DNA of 64,000 bases from Aphelocoma coerulescens (lineage: Eukaryota > Chordata > Aves > Passeriformes > Corvidae): positions 8,612,001-8,676,000 of the forward strand of contig NC_091017.1 in the NCBI RefSeq assembly GCF_041296385.1, in the 5' to 3' direction. Each line of letters begins with the position of its first letter. Position 1 is the first letter of the stretch. The position numbers were made by a program, and so were the translations under genes. Below are positions 49,351 through 61,183 of this stretch, piece by piece. The notes under the pieces are model-generated. The model did no database searches. It had not been told where the DNA came from and saw only the letters and a program-made list of their open reading frames with translations.

Positions 49351-52300
49351 GTAAGGACCGGCACCCCCCGGCATCCCACATCCCCCCCCGGCATCCCACA
49401 CCCCCCCTCCAGCCCCCGCACTGGGAGACTTCATCCACAAGTCATCCCCAAACATCCTTCTCCAAGCTCCCGCTCCTCCTCTCCCGGTGGGAAAGGCGTT
49501 TTGCATTCCCAGTCCGCCTTTTTTCCTCTTTAATCCGTGCGCTGTCTCTCTCCTCTTTGCCCTCTCCTCTTCGGGAGGCTTTAGCGACAGGCGGGAGTCT
49601 CAGAGGGGATTGCGAGGTAGACACAGACACACACACCCCGCTGGCTCCCTCCCGCTCGGGCTTAGCAGCTGTTGCAGCCAAGTGTGTCCCCCCTGAGCCC
49701 CCCTCCTCCCCCTCCGCCACTCCGGTGCCTCTGAAGGAATCTGGCCCCGTCTGGGCAGCATCGGGGCGCAGAGATACCCCCGGGGCAGCGTTAGGTGTGA
49801 GTGGATCGCCTGTGGGTTGAGAGATGGGGCGGGGTGGGGGGGGGTTACGGCTCTTTGCAGAATCTCTGCGCTTGACAAGACTGAAGTGACGTGGGGTGTA
49901 ATTACAGGATGTTCTGAAGCAACACTTCAAACCGGTGTCTTTTTCCTTCCTGAAATCTTTGCACGTGCAAGGAAGGCTTTAGGGGAAACCGCATTTGGGA
50001 CTGTCACAACTACTATAGTTAGTAGGAGCTTTAATTAATTTGTGAATTAGGGTTTAATAATTTACTTTACTTTACTCTATCTGCACGGGTCTTTATAACC
50101 CCAAAGCTTGCAAAGAAAAGCAGCCAGAAAGTTTCTGTAAAATTATGTGCTGAGACTTAAAGTCTCCTGCAATGTTGCTTATGTTGTGTTACCTGGTGTG
50201 TAGAGAATTTTTATCATGCCATATTGCTCCCCCATTAATCATTTTGTGCTGGGTTAGCTCATACATATTCTCAGTCCCTCTCTGCCTGTGCATTAGTGAA
50301 AACCTCACATTCTCTCTTAACATGCTGAGACCTGAATATTGTCCAGTCTGACAAAGGTAGTTTGAATGGTATGTTATAAAGCATTACATTTTGTAGTGAA
50401 ATTTCTAATACTGATTTTTAATACTGACTTTTCCTCAAAATGTCTGTAAAACTCTTGGTTTCTGCTTCCTTTTTGATGACTCGAGGGTATCTCAATGTAT
50501 TTTTTTTTCCTTATGGTACTATAACAGTACCATCTAAGTAGTCCACAACTCTAGAAATAGTTATGCTAATATTTTGTGGGAGTTCTTGTGATGCTCAACA
50601 GTGTGCACTCTGAGAAAACGTCAGAATCTTGTCTTAAAAAACTCCAGAAAAAAATCCCTCGTGCCTTCCCCATCTGTGTGACTAAGAGCTGTTTTTTTCC
50701 CCCTTACATTCTAGAAACAGATTTTGTAGGCCTGCTTGCAGCTAAGCATTACCATTTATAGTGAATATGGTGAGCTGCTCCCTTGTGTTTTTTTCTGCTG
50801 CTGGTTACAGAAATATCAAGAGTTAAAATACTTCCCAATATTTTCTTTTTTCCTAGACAAAACATCAGCGTGCTGAGCTCAGTTATCTAGTTGACAGACC
50901 CCGACGAGTAAACAGGTAGGAGCTCCATAGCCTTGGTTTCCTCATGCATGCTTTAGCAAGTCTTGATGGGGTGCAGAAATGTGTTTACTGCCAGTGTAAC
51001 AGAGTAGTAAAGCAGTGGAAAGTCAAACGTATGTAGATGCACTAAATGAGTTTGAATTATGGCTTTTCTAAACTGGTTTCAAAATTGACTGAAAAGAGAA
51101 CAAAATCTCAGCTTCTATTAGTCTAAAATGTGCTTCAAATACTTATGAATATGCTTCTGTAGGGTGTCCCAGAAAATAGTGTCTCACTGAGTTGAAATTC
51201 AGCTTAAGTAAATGGTACCAAATTACTTTTACCGAGTACATGGAACCCAGGTGGACTAATAACCCTTCCTGTCCCTTCCAGCCATGCTCCCAAGGTCTGA
51301 AAACTCCTCATTATGCTTATGGTGGGCAGGGCGCCTCTGTGGAAGCCCTGCAGCAGGCAGGAGTGGGGGGGAATGCAGCACCGTGTTTGGCCATGTGATG
51401 GCGGAAGAATGTTTTATGAGTTCCTCTTTAATGTTTATTCTAATGTAAAGATGTTTCTGTGTCTAGTTCTGCATTCCAGGAAGCAGACATAGTAAGCTCT
51501 AAGGACAGTGGTCATGGAGACAGTGAGCAAGGAGACAGTGATCATGATGCCACTAATCGAGGTCAATCCTCTGGTAAGTCTGATAAGAGAATGGAAATAG
51601 TGGATCTTTAAGTAGGGAGACTAGAAGGAACAGTTACTTATAGGAATATAATACAAGAGAGGCGTAAATAAGGTGAGCATATTTATTGTGTGGGTTTAAG
51701 TCAGCTTGCTGCTACAGTTACCTGGACAAGGAGGCAATTTTGAACCTCTTTTGGTCATGGGGCAGAGTTTATTTTATTTATTTGGTTGGGAGTGGGAATT
51801 GGATGTGTTATACTGCATCATTCACAGTAGCAAAACTTCCTGCACATTAAGACAAAGTTGTTGGTACATTTTATAGCACATTTTTTCCTACTGCAGATTT
51901 AGGGAATTTCAAAGCATTAAGCAATTTTGTTTAGTAGGCACTTCAGCTGGCATGGCAATGGGAAGTGAAGGGGGAGTTCCCAAGGGAAAGAATGGGCCCA
52001 ATGATTGAATGACAGCCAGACTGTGAGAGTTTTTTTGCCGCGGATCAGTGGAGACACATTGGGTGCTCTGAATGTGTAATACCTTAGCATTTTTGGAGGA
52101 TTGTCTGTTAATTCAAATTGAGGCACCATATAGTGCAAGTGGTCTCCATGTTAATAAGGTATTATTAAATAAATTTTCTTGATAGAGGAAAGAAAGGCTT
52201 TAAAAGACTATGAATCACTTGGAAGATACACACATTGCAGTGTTATGCCCATATGTAGGGCTTGCTGTGTTAGTTCTCATACTGTCAGTTTGCTTCTGAA

Positions 52301-55300
52301 AGGAACATTTGTTCAGAGCCTGTGCATTAGAATTCACGCTCACCCTCACACTGCATTTTAGCTACAAATGCTGTGCTTTCTTTCCTACTACAGCCTCCAC
52401 AGGTCTGGTACATCTTTGTTCAATACAGTGTTGTCTTTCCCCTCATTTCCTTTGTGCTCTGTCATGTATAAAGATTTGCTACAAGTGTGTCATACAAAAT
52501 ACTGTCAGTTGTCCCTTTTTTTTCCCTGACCCCCACCTTAGAAGATACCGAGGCAGGGTACCCAGTACTGTCAGGGCAGTGCTGCCTCACCCGCCTGCTC
52601 TGTTAATGTCCCCTGCTTCCTTGCTGCTGTAGCCACTGTGCCCTTAACGATGGGAAACCCAGGCACCAGGGGAAGAGGAGGCTGCCACAGGGCCTCTTTC
52701 TATTGCTGCAAGTCATTAATATGCAGACCTAATGAGACTTGAGAAGAGCCAAGAGTCTCTGGAGCTCTCTGCTTCTTGCAGGGCTTCATGCTAAGTGAAC
52801 AGAGTGTCTATTTTGTGTCTGGGAACCTGACAACAAACCAGGTCTTGCCAGAAGTTTACATCTGAACACAGAGCCTCTTTCATTTTTGGCCTATATATGG
52901 CATATGATTTATTATTGTTCGAAAAAGCCATGTATTTAGTCTCCCCTCAGCCTTTCTTTTGCACTGTTTCTGATGCAGCAATCAGGGCTACTGAGTTATA
53001 AAAAGCTCCCTCTCCTCCTGCCCTCCCTGCATTCCTGTTTTTTTTTTTCTCTTTTACGCATTCTACTGCAGCAGTTATCTCCATGAACATTTCAATCAGC
53101 TTAGTCCCTCAACATAATGAACCATAATATCCAAACAGGAGAGAAAAGAATAAACATCTGCAGAAGGGGCTGGATTTGACTGATGGTGGGAATATAATCA
53201 TATAGCTGCACATCAACTGAAAGCTATTTTCTTTTAGATGCATTCTGTGCTGTTATTGTTGTGCCTCTGTTCTTTATTCTTTCCCTCCATTTTAAAAGTA
53301 GACTATGAATACTTGTCATACTTGGCATTGATCCTTAGTGGGGTAAATTCTTCTTCATTTCTATTTTATCAAAGAGTGGGGAAAAACTATTCTGTACTTC
53401 TAAATAATTTTAAATCATTTAAGAATCTGATGGGATTTGTGAACTTCTGTGTCTTCAATGGTGATGACATAGGAAGTAATGAAAATAATTAGGCTTGGTC
53501 TACTCACAGTTAATAGTTTGAAATGAAAGAATACTCAGAATTTCACACATCCCATCAGATTCCTAAGTTATTTGAAAATATATAAGAATCTGATACGATT
53601 TGTGAACTTCTGTATCTTCAATGGTGATCACATAGTACATAATGAAAGCTGACAATTAGGCTTGGTCTACTCACAATTAGTAGTTTGAACCGAAAACTCA
53701 GAATACACCAATTTCATAGATTGGTGCTGAGATTTGAGATTTTATTTGCATGCACCACTCTTTTAATGATAGTCCCAAATAAATACTTCAATACAAATCT
53801 CTGTAGAAACTGCTTTAATATTCTACATACATATTATATAATTTTCCTGTAAGTTTTGGGCTGAATCATGCAGTCTTGATGCAAAGAATGTGCCTTTTTA
53901 CCTCAGTGATGACAAGATATTTTGACATAAGAACTTCATTCTTGCTCTTAGCTTTTGGTGATGAATTTTATGATGAAAAAAAGGAGCATAAATCTTGTTT
54001 GATCTCGAATTGCTAGAGGAAATATGGAGGGAATGTCTTCTCAGTTCTTTTGGTCATTCTGATGCTGTATAATCAATTATTTCTAAATTACTGAAGGAAA
54101 ACACACTGACTGATAACATGGCAGCAGTTTGGGCTGTTTTTTTTTCCAAGATATTACCTGATACTATGCAGCATCATATCTGTTTTCAACAGCATCTAAA
54201 AATATTTAGTAGGTAATTCACATTGACAGACAAAACTCCTTCCCCACCAGTTTTAGTCAGCAGCAGGTTCTGCTGGCAAAACATCTTTTTACTGTTCTGC
54301 ACATGACTTCTGTCACTAGTGAACAATCCTGTGGCACACAAGTAGCTCTTCTGTAGTGGTCCATTGCTATCCAAACTGGGTGTCAAGGTCAGTTATTAAC
54401 TGGGAAGAAAAACATGTCGGATGAAAATCCATCATGCTGCCATAGCTTTATTTTGCACGATTATTTAGTGAAAATTCTAAACTATGCTGTTTTACATATC
54501 ATGAATTATTTTCCTGGTTTTTGAAATTAGATCATAGTTCACCTTTTCACAAAATGTTTTCTTAAAAGTGATTTAGTCATGTTTTAAATGTGCTGAAATG
54601 TGTGTAAGGGATTCATATTTTTCCTGAGAGAGCACCACATGAATGCCGTGTAATTATCCACATTCTTACCTACCTTAACACTGATGAAGTACTAAAGTAT
54701 GGTCATCTGCTTTTGGCAGGGAATGGCAGGCAGTGAGGTGCTCAAGACCCTAATTTTTGTGGATCGAACAGGTATTTCACTGACTGGTATAGTAACCCGA
54801 GCTTTTTGAAAAAATGACTTTGCAAAGGTGAAGAAGTGCAGGAGGTTTTTGGCAAACAGAGGAAGGGTTTCTCAAACCCTGTGTTCTAATGACTTGTGCT
54901 CCTCTTTGAAAATTGCTGAGAGAAAAGCTGCTACTTGCTGTAGAACAAACACAACTCACGCCACGCTTCTACCTCTTATTAACACACTGTATTTCAGCCA
55001 TGTTCTGTTGGAGTGATTGTCAAGCATGAGGTTACTTTATTTCCCATGGCTGATTAAATTCTTGGCCTCCCTTGTGAAACTGCCAGCTTGGGTGCCAATT
55101 AATACTCTGCATGTGTGTACATTTAAATTGTATGATTAGACACCTGTCCTGTAAGATTTGGACTTGTGCCATCAACTTATTTCATATGTTTGCCCACTAG
55201 CTACTTGGCTTTTCCAAGCAGAGTCCTTCACAGTATTACCCTTTTCTCATGGAATTGGCACGATGTCTCAGAGGCACTTCAGGAAGGAATGCCCAAGATG

Positions 55301-58300
55301 TGAAGCCAAGTAGAGGCACTGCCATGTATATCCTATAAAATGTGTCAGCTTTTTGATCTGTTTTTTGGACAGTTTACATTGGTGCCTGGCTGAAACCTGA
55401 AATTAGGTTTCTGCTAGCGGACTTTACGAAGGGAACTGATAAGGGTCTAATACAAAGGCACAGGGTAAAACCTTGGCTCACACTTTTTCAGTACAGATTA
55501 GGTGAACGCCAAGAGGGTTCATTATTGCAGAAGAGCTGCAATATTTCAGTGTCCATAAGGAGAAGAATAAGAGAAGTCAGAAGAAGAATTTTAGTGATAA
55601 AGGGACAGAGAAAACCAGTATTTCTTCTGAGACTATGCAGACTGACAGCTAAATCCTGTTTTTAAGATCACTTGGGCAAGAAGTCTATCTCAAATAAAGT
55701 GAGAGTGAACATAAAAATGGCTTAGAAAAGTGCTTTGACTCATGCTAAGGGCTATTTCTATTTCTTTTTTTTTTTTTTTTCTCTTTCTCCTTGGCCTGCA
55801 TGATTAATACTATTCACATCTCAGTGGTCCAGGTAGGGCTTTGAAGCTGAGATTTGGAAGAGCTGAGTATTGAAGATATTTGAGTCTTTATTCATGTTCT
55901 GATGCACATAAAGTCAGTTTTATCCAAGGCAGCACACCTATTATTTAGCAAGAAAGTGTGATAATAACTCTGTTTCATAAAGTCCAATTCTTCAGTAGAT
56001 AACTACAAAGTAGGTTAACATCATTATCCTTATTTACCAATACAAAACATGAATGAATCATAGGGAAATGGGTAACTTGCTCATTGACAGTCTAATGAAA
56101 TGGATAGATTTTCTGGGAAGAGAGCTTTGAAAAGGGGGCCTGGTTCCCTACATCACACTTATCTTGTATTTAACTATCACAGAAGAAAGAGAAATGTCAT
56201 TTAGTTCCAAGTAAAAGGCAAGGCTCTGAAAAAATCACACATTTTGGGGAAAAACCCCTCCCAATAATGGTAGTGCAAAAAATACTTTGTTAGCATTTAA
56301 TTTGTATTTTTATTTTTTATTACATCTTTTACTAAGTAATACATGTGAAAGTGTTCACTTGTTGCTCTAAAGGCTTCTTCTCCCTTAATTAATTTGAGAA
56401 AGGACACATTATTTAAAAATGGGTTTTGGCATAATTTTTTGCTTTGACCAAAACAGTCTTTCAAACAAATCAAAACTCACAGAGAAATTCTGCTTTTCTC
56501 CTTTTGAAATATGGAAAGGAAGCAAATTGGGGAAACGCTTGCAAAATGCAGTGCTCCCAGGTATCTGATTCAAAGCACCTGAGTTCAGGCAATTCAGACA
56601 TCAAACTTGATTAATACCTTTTCTAGTTTTTGGCAGCTTTTGAGGGAGGAGCAAGGATTTGTTTTCCTTCAAAATCTGCAAAGTCAGGGTTGTGGGAGAG
56701 TTCATATTGCCCACTGGCCAACCTGGTAATAAGACTTGAACAAATAGGAGTGATCTAGTGGCCTTTGCCATGAGTTGTTACATGTATGCTGCATTTGGAA
56801 TAGTGCAATGCTTATCACTGTCAGAGCTTCAATGCACTCTACTATCTATTTACATCCAAAAAGGGTATCTGAAATTTGTAATTCAGCGTCACCTTTAAAA
56901 TCTCAGTTTATCTGTATGCAAGGCCTAACAGCATAAATAAGGGAAAAATACAAAGCACTTTTCTTTAATGTGGACTTGTAATTGTGATGGATAGTTCAGT
57001 TCAGAAGGATTGTACATATATATATATAACCAGATTTATGAGGGAGATGAGATGGAAGTGTTACACTGCTGAACATTTTGTTGTAAATCAAGAACATGAA
57101 TCTTGGGGTATGAAGGAGTTCTGTGCTGAGTATCTTACTTCTTTACAGTGATGTGTCCTTCCTTCTTGGAAAACAGCAAATAGCTTTTACCCATCCCCAG
57201 CCCCGTGTTAAATGTTTTTCAATTAGAACCAGAAAATTCTATGCTATGACCCACAGGAAAGAGGTGGGGGAAGAATAGCCAGCATTCATACTACAGGCAG
57301 TGTAAATTGCATGGCTGCCCAGGGATTTTGGAAATAGGCTGCTAATTTGAATTTCTTTTCTGTCAAAATACTAAACCCAAGGGGTTGGTTCTGCACCTGT
57401 TAAACTCTTAGGGACTGTCGTGACTGATTCAAACTGGAACAATTCCTATCCAATTCCTAACCCTTGCCTCTCTGAACATTTTGTTCCCATTCTAAACAAG
57501 CATTTACATTTAGCTATGCGTTCCTGCAGTGTATATTTAAATTCTGATGTATATAAATTTTTTTTTTCTTTTTGCAAGTTCTTATCTCGAAGAGGGAAAA
57601 AGTTTGTAGTACAAGCTTACATTTTTTATCCCCTACATTCATTACTTTGTTTATTCAAAATACTGATTTATAGTGGCTATAACATCTCTTTTATAATAAA
57701 CTGTTATATAATACTATTCAGTGCACTGCAGTAGACAAGCAGTATTCAAAAGGGAACAAAAAAAAAATTTGGATAGAGACATTTTGCAGTTTAGCAGCTG
57801 ATGTGAGAACAAAATAGTAAAATGGAGGGTAATTTTCCAAGTGAAATAAAGATCCATGAAGGAAAAAAAAGGGTATATATTTGAATACATATACTTAAAC
57901 CAATATTTTTCTAATCTCTCCCTCCCCAGAGACTAAAGAATATAATTTAATATTTACCATTAAGTTTTTCTTTCTCCTACTGTCTTTCAGGAAAGGTTGA
58001 ATGAATATGGTCACTGATACACTATCAGCAAAGTGGAACTGTAATCATTTTCCTATTAAATGTAGGGCTATTTGTTTTTTACATACAGCTTTGCCAAGAA
58101 GTCTGCAAATTGAAATAACCATTTCGTGTTTATTGTCCCTTAAATCTTTGGAAAGGCAAAAGTTAGATTCATAAAATGTGTCTTTTCCTGCATAAGAGAT
58201 ATTTTTCTTCAGACATTTCAATACATAAGATACACACACACGGTTTTATAGACATTGTTAGATACTAATTTCTTTTTGGGAAGCCTGCATCTAAATATTT

Positions 58301-61183
58301 CTTTTCAGTCTTTAATAGCTACTACCACTACAGAATTTATATTTGTACTATTTTTCTCCTTGCCTGATGATCTTCATCTGATTCCTTAAGCATATCTGCA
58401 GTTCACATTTGCATTCTTCAACAGTTCACTGATCAGAAATTTATTTTCAGACTTCTGCATGCCAATTACCAAGACAAGCTTCTAATCGAAACTGGACCTG
58501 GCATTGTATATTGCTTAATTTAAAATTAAAAAGTCATTATAAAGTGAGATTAATCTGAGATAAAAAGCTTTTTATTTTTCATTTCCTCATGGGTTCTTTT
58601 CTGTCTAAATGACTGCCTTTCTTACTCAGGAACTTGTTGATAGCTCATAATCATTGTTCCTTTCCAAAGAGATTGGATTGTTTTTTGTAGTGTGAGATAT
58701 TACATAAATATTATTAATATAATTCAAATTATAGTTCAAAACTGTGGTAGAATTCTTAATACTAATCCTCACATTGGAGATCAAGCTAATCCAGTTCTTT
58801 ACAATGTTGGCTGGTAAATGAGCTACATTACATGAATCTTATTACAGAATCACAGAATTAACTAGGTTGGAAAAGACCTTTGAAATCACAGAGTCCAACC
58901 TATGCCCCAACACCACCTTGTCAACCAGACAATGGCACTGAGTGCCACATCCAGTCTTTCCTTAAGCACCTCCAGGGACAGTGACTCCACCACTGCCCTG
59001 GGCAGCCCATTCTGATACCCAATCACCCTTTCTGTGAAGAAATTCCTCCTAATGTCCAACCCAAAGCTCCTCTGGCACAGCTTAATACTGTGTCCTCTTG
59101 TCCTATATTACAGCTGTTCAAAATTTTTTCCTATTTCTGAGTAGTGTAATTTTTTTTTTGTAATTCTAATGAAATACTTGTAAATGCAATGTTTATAACA
59201 GGTTTAGTTCAGTTTTGACATACACCTAAGACACTCGGTTCTCTTTATAAATACAAGAAAAGGAGGTTTTTTTAATGTTCTGCTTTTCTGTGTGATGTTG
59301 AAGACTGTATTGGTTTAATTCAAACAGCAGCTAAGCCCCACACAGTTGCTTGCTCACTCCCCTAGGCCCAGTGGGATGGGAAAGAGAATCAGAAAAAAGT
59401 AAAAGTTGTGGGCTGAGATAAGAATAGTTTAATAATTGAAATAATAATAATAATAAAATGGAGAGAGAGGAATGAAACTGAAGACAGAGAAGTGATGCAC
59501 ACTACACTTGCTCACCGGCCACTGATCGATGCTCAGCCCAGCCCTGAGCAGTGATTGCTCCCTCCCTGCTAGCTCTTCCAGTTTGTATAGTGGGTGTGAT
59601 GCTCTGTGGTATGGAATAGCCCTTTGGCCAGCTCACATCAGCTGTCCTGGCCATGCTCCCTTGCAGCTTCTTGTGCATTTCCTCACTGGCAGAGCATGGG
59701 ACACTGAAATGTCCCTGATTTAGCGTAAGCACTACTGAGCAACTACCAAAACATTAATGTGTTACCAACATTATTCTCATATTAAATCCAAAACACAGCA
59801 CTGTACCAGCTACTAGGAAGAAAATGAACTCTCTCCCACCCAAAAGCAGGACAAACCTATTTGGAGATGCTGGTATTTATTTTACTCTATCCCTGTGATT
59901 TCATACATCATTCTTCTCAAAACAAGCATAATCCAATGACTTAGTGACTCATAGCCAGAAAATATTCCTTTGGAAGGCTGATCTGAAAGTGGTCAAAAGC
60001 AGCATAGCTTGTCATTTGAGATCTTAATAGCATTAAAGGATTTGTAAGCAAACAGTTTCGTGTTGGCACAGACAATTGTTTACTTATATAGGGGAAGCTT
60101 TAACAATTTTTTAATAGCATCCACAGCCACATCACACTGGACGACGGGTGCCTTTGTACTGCTAATTGCAGTATTTTATTGTAGGGTTCTGTCTCATTTC
60201 TTGGATCACTTGATGATAGTAAGGACTGCTGCAGTAGCAATGAAAACTGTCTCTGAAAGAGTGATGTAACAATTGATTAAATAAGCTCTCCTGCTCACTT
60301 GAAAACTCAATTCCTACTTTGTAACATCTGCTTTTAATATCAATGGGCTCCATCTGTATACCAATGTATGCACAGATAATTCCTTTATAGGACTCATTAA
60401 TGTTTCATTTCGTAAATGAAATCTGTGATTCCTCAATCCAGACATTTAATTTCTTTGGTCAGAGATCTATTTACGTAGAAACAATTCCTTCAAGTTCTTC
60501 AGCAAATATTTTCAACCGGTGAACCACAGACATCAATCTACAAGTAGAGTCAAACCTTGTATGAATGGGTTCTAAACAGTGAGATCTGCAAGAGATTTTG
60601 TGAGACAGAACCACCGATACTCTTCTTCTTGTGGTATTTTTGTGTGTGTGTGACATTCTGGCATTTAGTTGCACTTAAAGGGTGTCTTTCATCTCTGAAG
60701 ACTGGACAACCAGATTTTTGGTTGTGTTGTTGTAGAGGAGATGAAGCTAGTGGATGAAGTTCTTACAGCATTTCTCTTACCACTTCTCTTTCCTTGGCAT
60801 AATCTTTCTTATCTGTCAGCAGCCGTTCATGATGCTGAAGCTTATATCTGTAGTTTCTTTTTCTTTCATGCTTGCAGGCATGGATCTCTTCTCCAATTGC
60901 ACAGAGGAATGTAAAGCACTGGGCCACTCAGATCGGTGCTGGATGCCTTCCTTTGTTCCATCCGATGGACGCCAAGCTGCAGATTACCGCAGCAATCTGC
61001 ACGTACCTGGCATGGACTCCGTTCCAGACACTGAAGTGTTTGAAACACCAGAAGCCCAGCCCGGGGCAGAAAGGTCCTTCTCCACCTTCGGCAAAGAGAA
61101 GGCCCTTCACAACAGTCTGGAAAGGAAGGAGTTCGATGGACTGCTGTCTAATACACGAGCGCCTTACAAACCACCATATTTGA
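46753..61183 (+). CDS. PCDH10: Protocadherin-10 (OL-protocadherin), exons 1-4, 3' incomplete
   Basis: Delta-2 protocadherin: a neuronal plasma-membrane homophilic adhesion receptor whose tail recruits NCKAP1 and the WAVE actin-regulatory complex (established for the family). Joining 46753-49350, 50857-50915, 51467-51573 and 60878-61183 gives one open frame of 1023 codons plus one base, every junction GT-AG with matching phase. Residues 1-18 form a signal peptide. Six cadherin repeats follow, with linker motifs DINDN 114-118, DSNDN 224-228, DANDN 332-336, DVNDN 440-444 and DQNDN 552-556. The transmembrane helix is about 706-732. The tail holds a cysteine-rich juxtamembrane run (749-760), the conserved DSGHGDSEQGDSDHD block (899-913) and a WAVE-binding WIRS motif FSTFGK (989-994). 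The start is the first ATG in frame (G at -3) and gives the family's MIVL signal peptide. The final exon, remembered as a short basic end in the mammalian protein, is not found before 64000. Identification rests on near-identity to PCDH10 as I remember it. Confidence 0.96.
49351..50856 (+). other. PCDH10: PCDH10 intron 1
   Basis: About 1.5 kb. The first part remains CpG-rich and open as a 60-codon read-through frame. No repeats recognised. Confidence 0.85.
50857..50915 (+). CDS. PCDH10: PCDH10 coding exon 2
   Basis: A 59-base exon between the acceptor ttttttcctag and the donor CAG|GTAGGA. It encodes TKHQRAELSYLVDRPRRVN (residues 867-885) plus two bases of a serine codon finished by exon 3. 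It matches the remembered PCDH10 tail. Confidence 0.93.
50916..51466 (+). other. PCDH10: PCDH10 intron 2
   Basis: 551 bases with GT-AG ends. Nothing else recognised. Confidence 0.9.
51467..51573 (+). CDS. PCDH10: PCDH10 coding exon 3 (DSGHGDSEQGDSDHD block)
   Basis: A 107-base exon from acceptor gtgtctag to donor CTG|GTAAGT, residues 886-921 with split codons at both ends. It contains the acidic SSKDSGHGDSEQGDSDHDA stretch conserved in delta-protocadherin tails (the CM2-type motif). Confidence 0.93.
53417..53710. repeat. Diverged tandem duplication with internal inverted repeat
   Basis: Two copies of a unit of roughly 125 bases start near 53421 and 53584 (163 bases apart). Both contain tttgtgaacttctgt, cttcaatggtgat and aattaggcttggtctactca. 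Between them, 53546-53572 (catcccatcagattcctaag) is the reverse complement of the start of copy 1. Confidence 0.85.
58845..59113 (-). mobile_element. CR1 LINE fragment in PCDH10 intron 3
   Basis: Starts agaatcacagaattaactag, then ggttggaaaagacctttgaa, cctccagggacagtgactcc and tttctgtgaagaaattcctc, ending near tgtgtcctcttgtcct. This is the CR1-J-like tail read from its 3' end, so the element is in minus orientation. Confidence 0.92.
59306..59853 (-). mobile_element. Solo ERVL-type LTR in PCDH10 intron 3
   Basis: Contains stretches characteristic of a common avian ERVL LTR: gtgctcactcccc-type A/T-poor start, cagtgggatgggaaagagaa, tgggctgagataagaatagt, ggaatagccctttggccagc, catgctcccttgcagcttct, cattattctcatattaaatc and cagcactgtaccagctacta. 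TG...CA ends at about 59853 and 59306 place it on the minus strand, opposite to PCDH10. An (AAT)n run lies inside. No clear 5-base duplication is seen. Confidence 0.85.
60878..61183 (+). CDS. PCDH10: PCDH10 coding exon 4 (WIRS motif)
   Basis: A 306-base exon from acceptor cttgcag to donor TTGA|GTAAGT, residues 922-1023. It begins GMDLFSNCTEECKALGHSDR and ends RAPYKPPYL. FSTFGK at 61078-61095 fits the WAVE-interacting receptor sequence (hydrophobic-x-T/S-F-x-x) known in PCDH10. The donor leaves one base of a codon, so a further exon is required. If the donor is skipped, translation would end at TAA 61231-61233. Confidence 0.94.
   Translation, partial: AWISSPIAQRNVKHWATQIGAGCLPLFHPMDAKLQITAAICTYLAWTPFQTLKCLKHQKPSPGQKGPSPPSAKRRPFTTVWKGRSSMDCCLIHERLTNHHI

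Larger units (their letters stand above)
51574..60877 (+). other. PCDH10: PCDH10 intron 3
   Basis: About 9.3 kb of AT-rich DNA. Holds the tandem/inverted repeat at 53.4 kb, the CR1 at 58.8 kb and the ERVL LTR at 59.3 kb. No other exon seen. Confidence 0.85.

Noticed and set aside
46954..49506. 850-residue open frame on the minus strand opposite PCDH10 exon 1
   Set aside because: It is a codon-phase mirror of the very GC3-rich sense frame. The product is a V/G/H/L/A-rich string with no domain, and the sense strand clearly codes for PCDH10.
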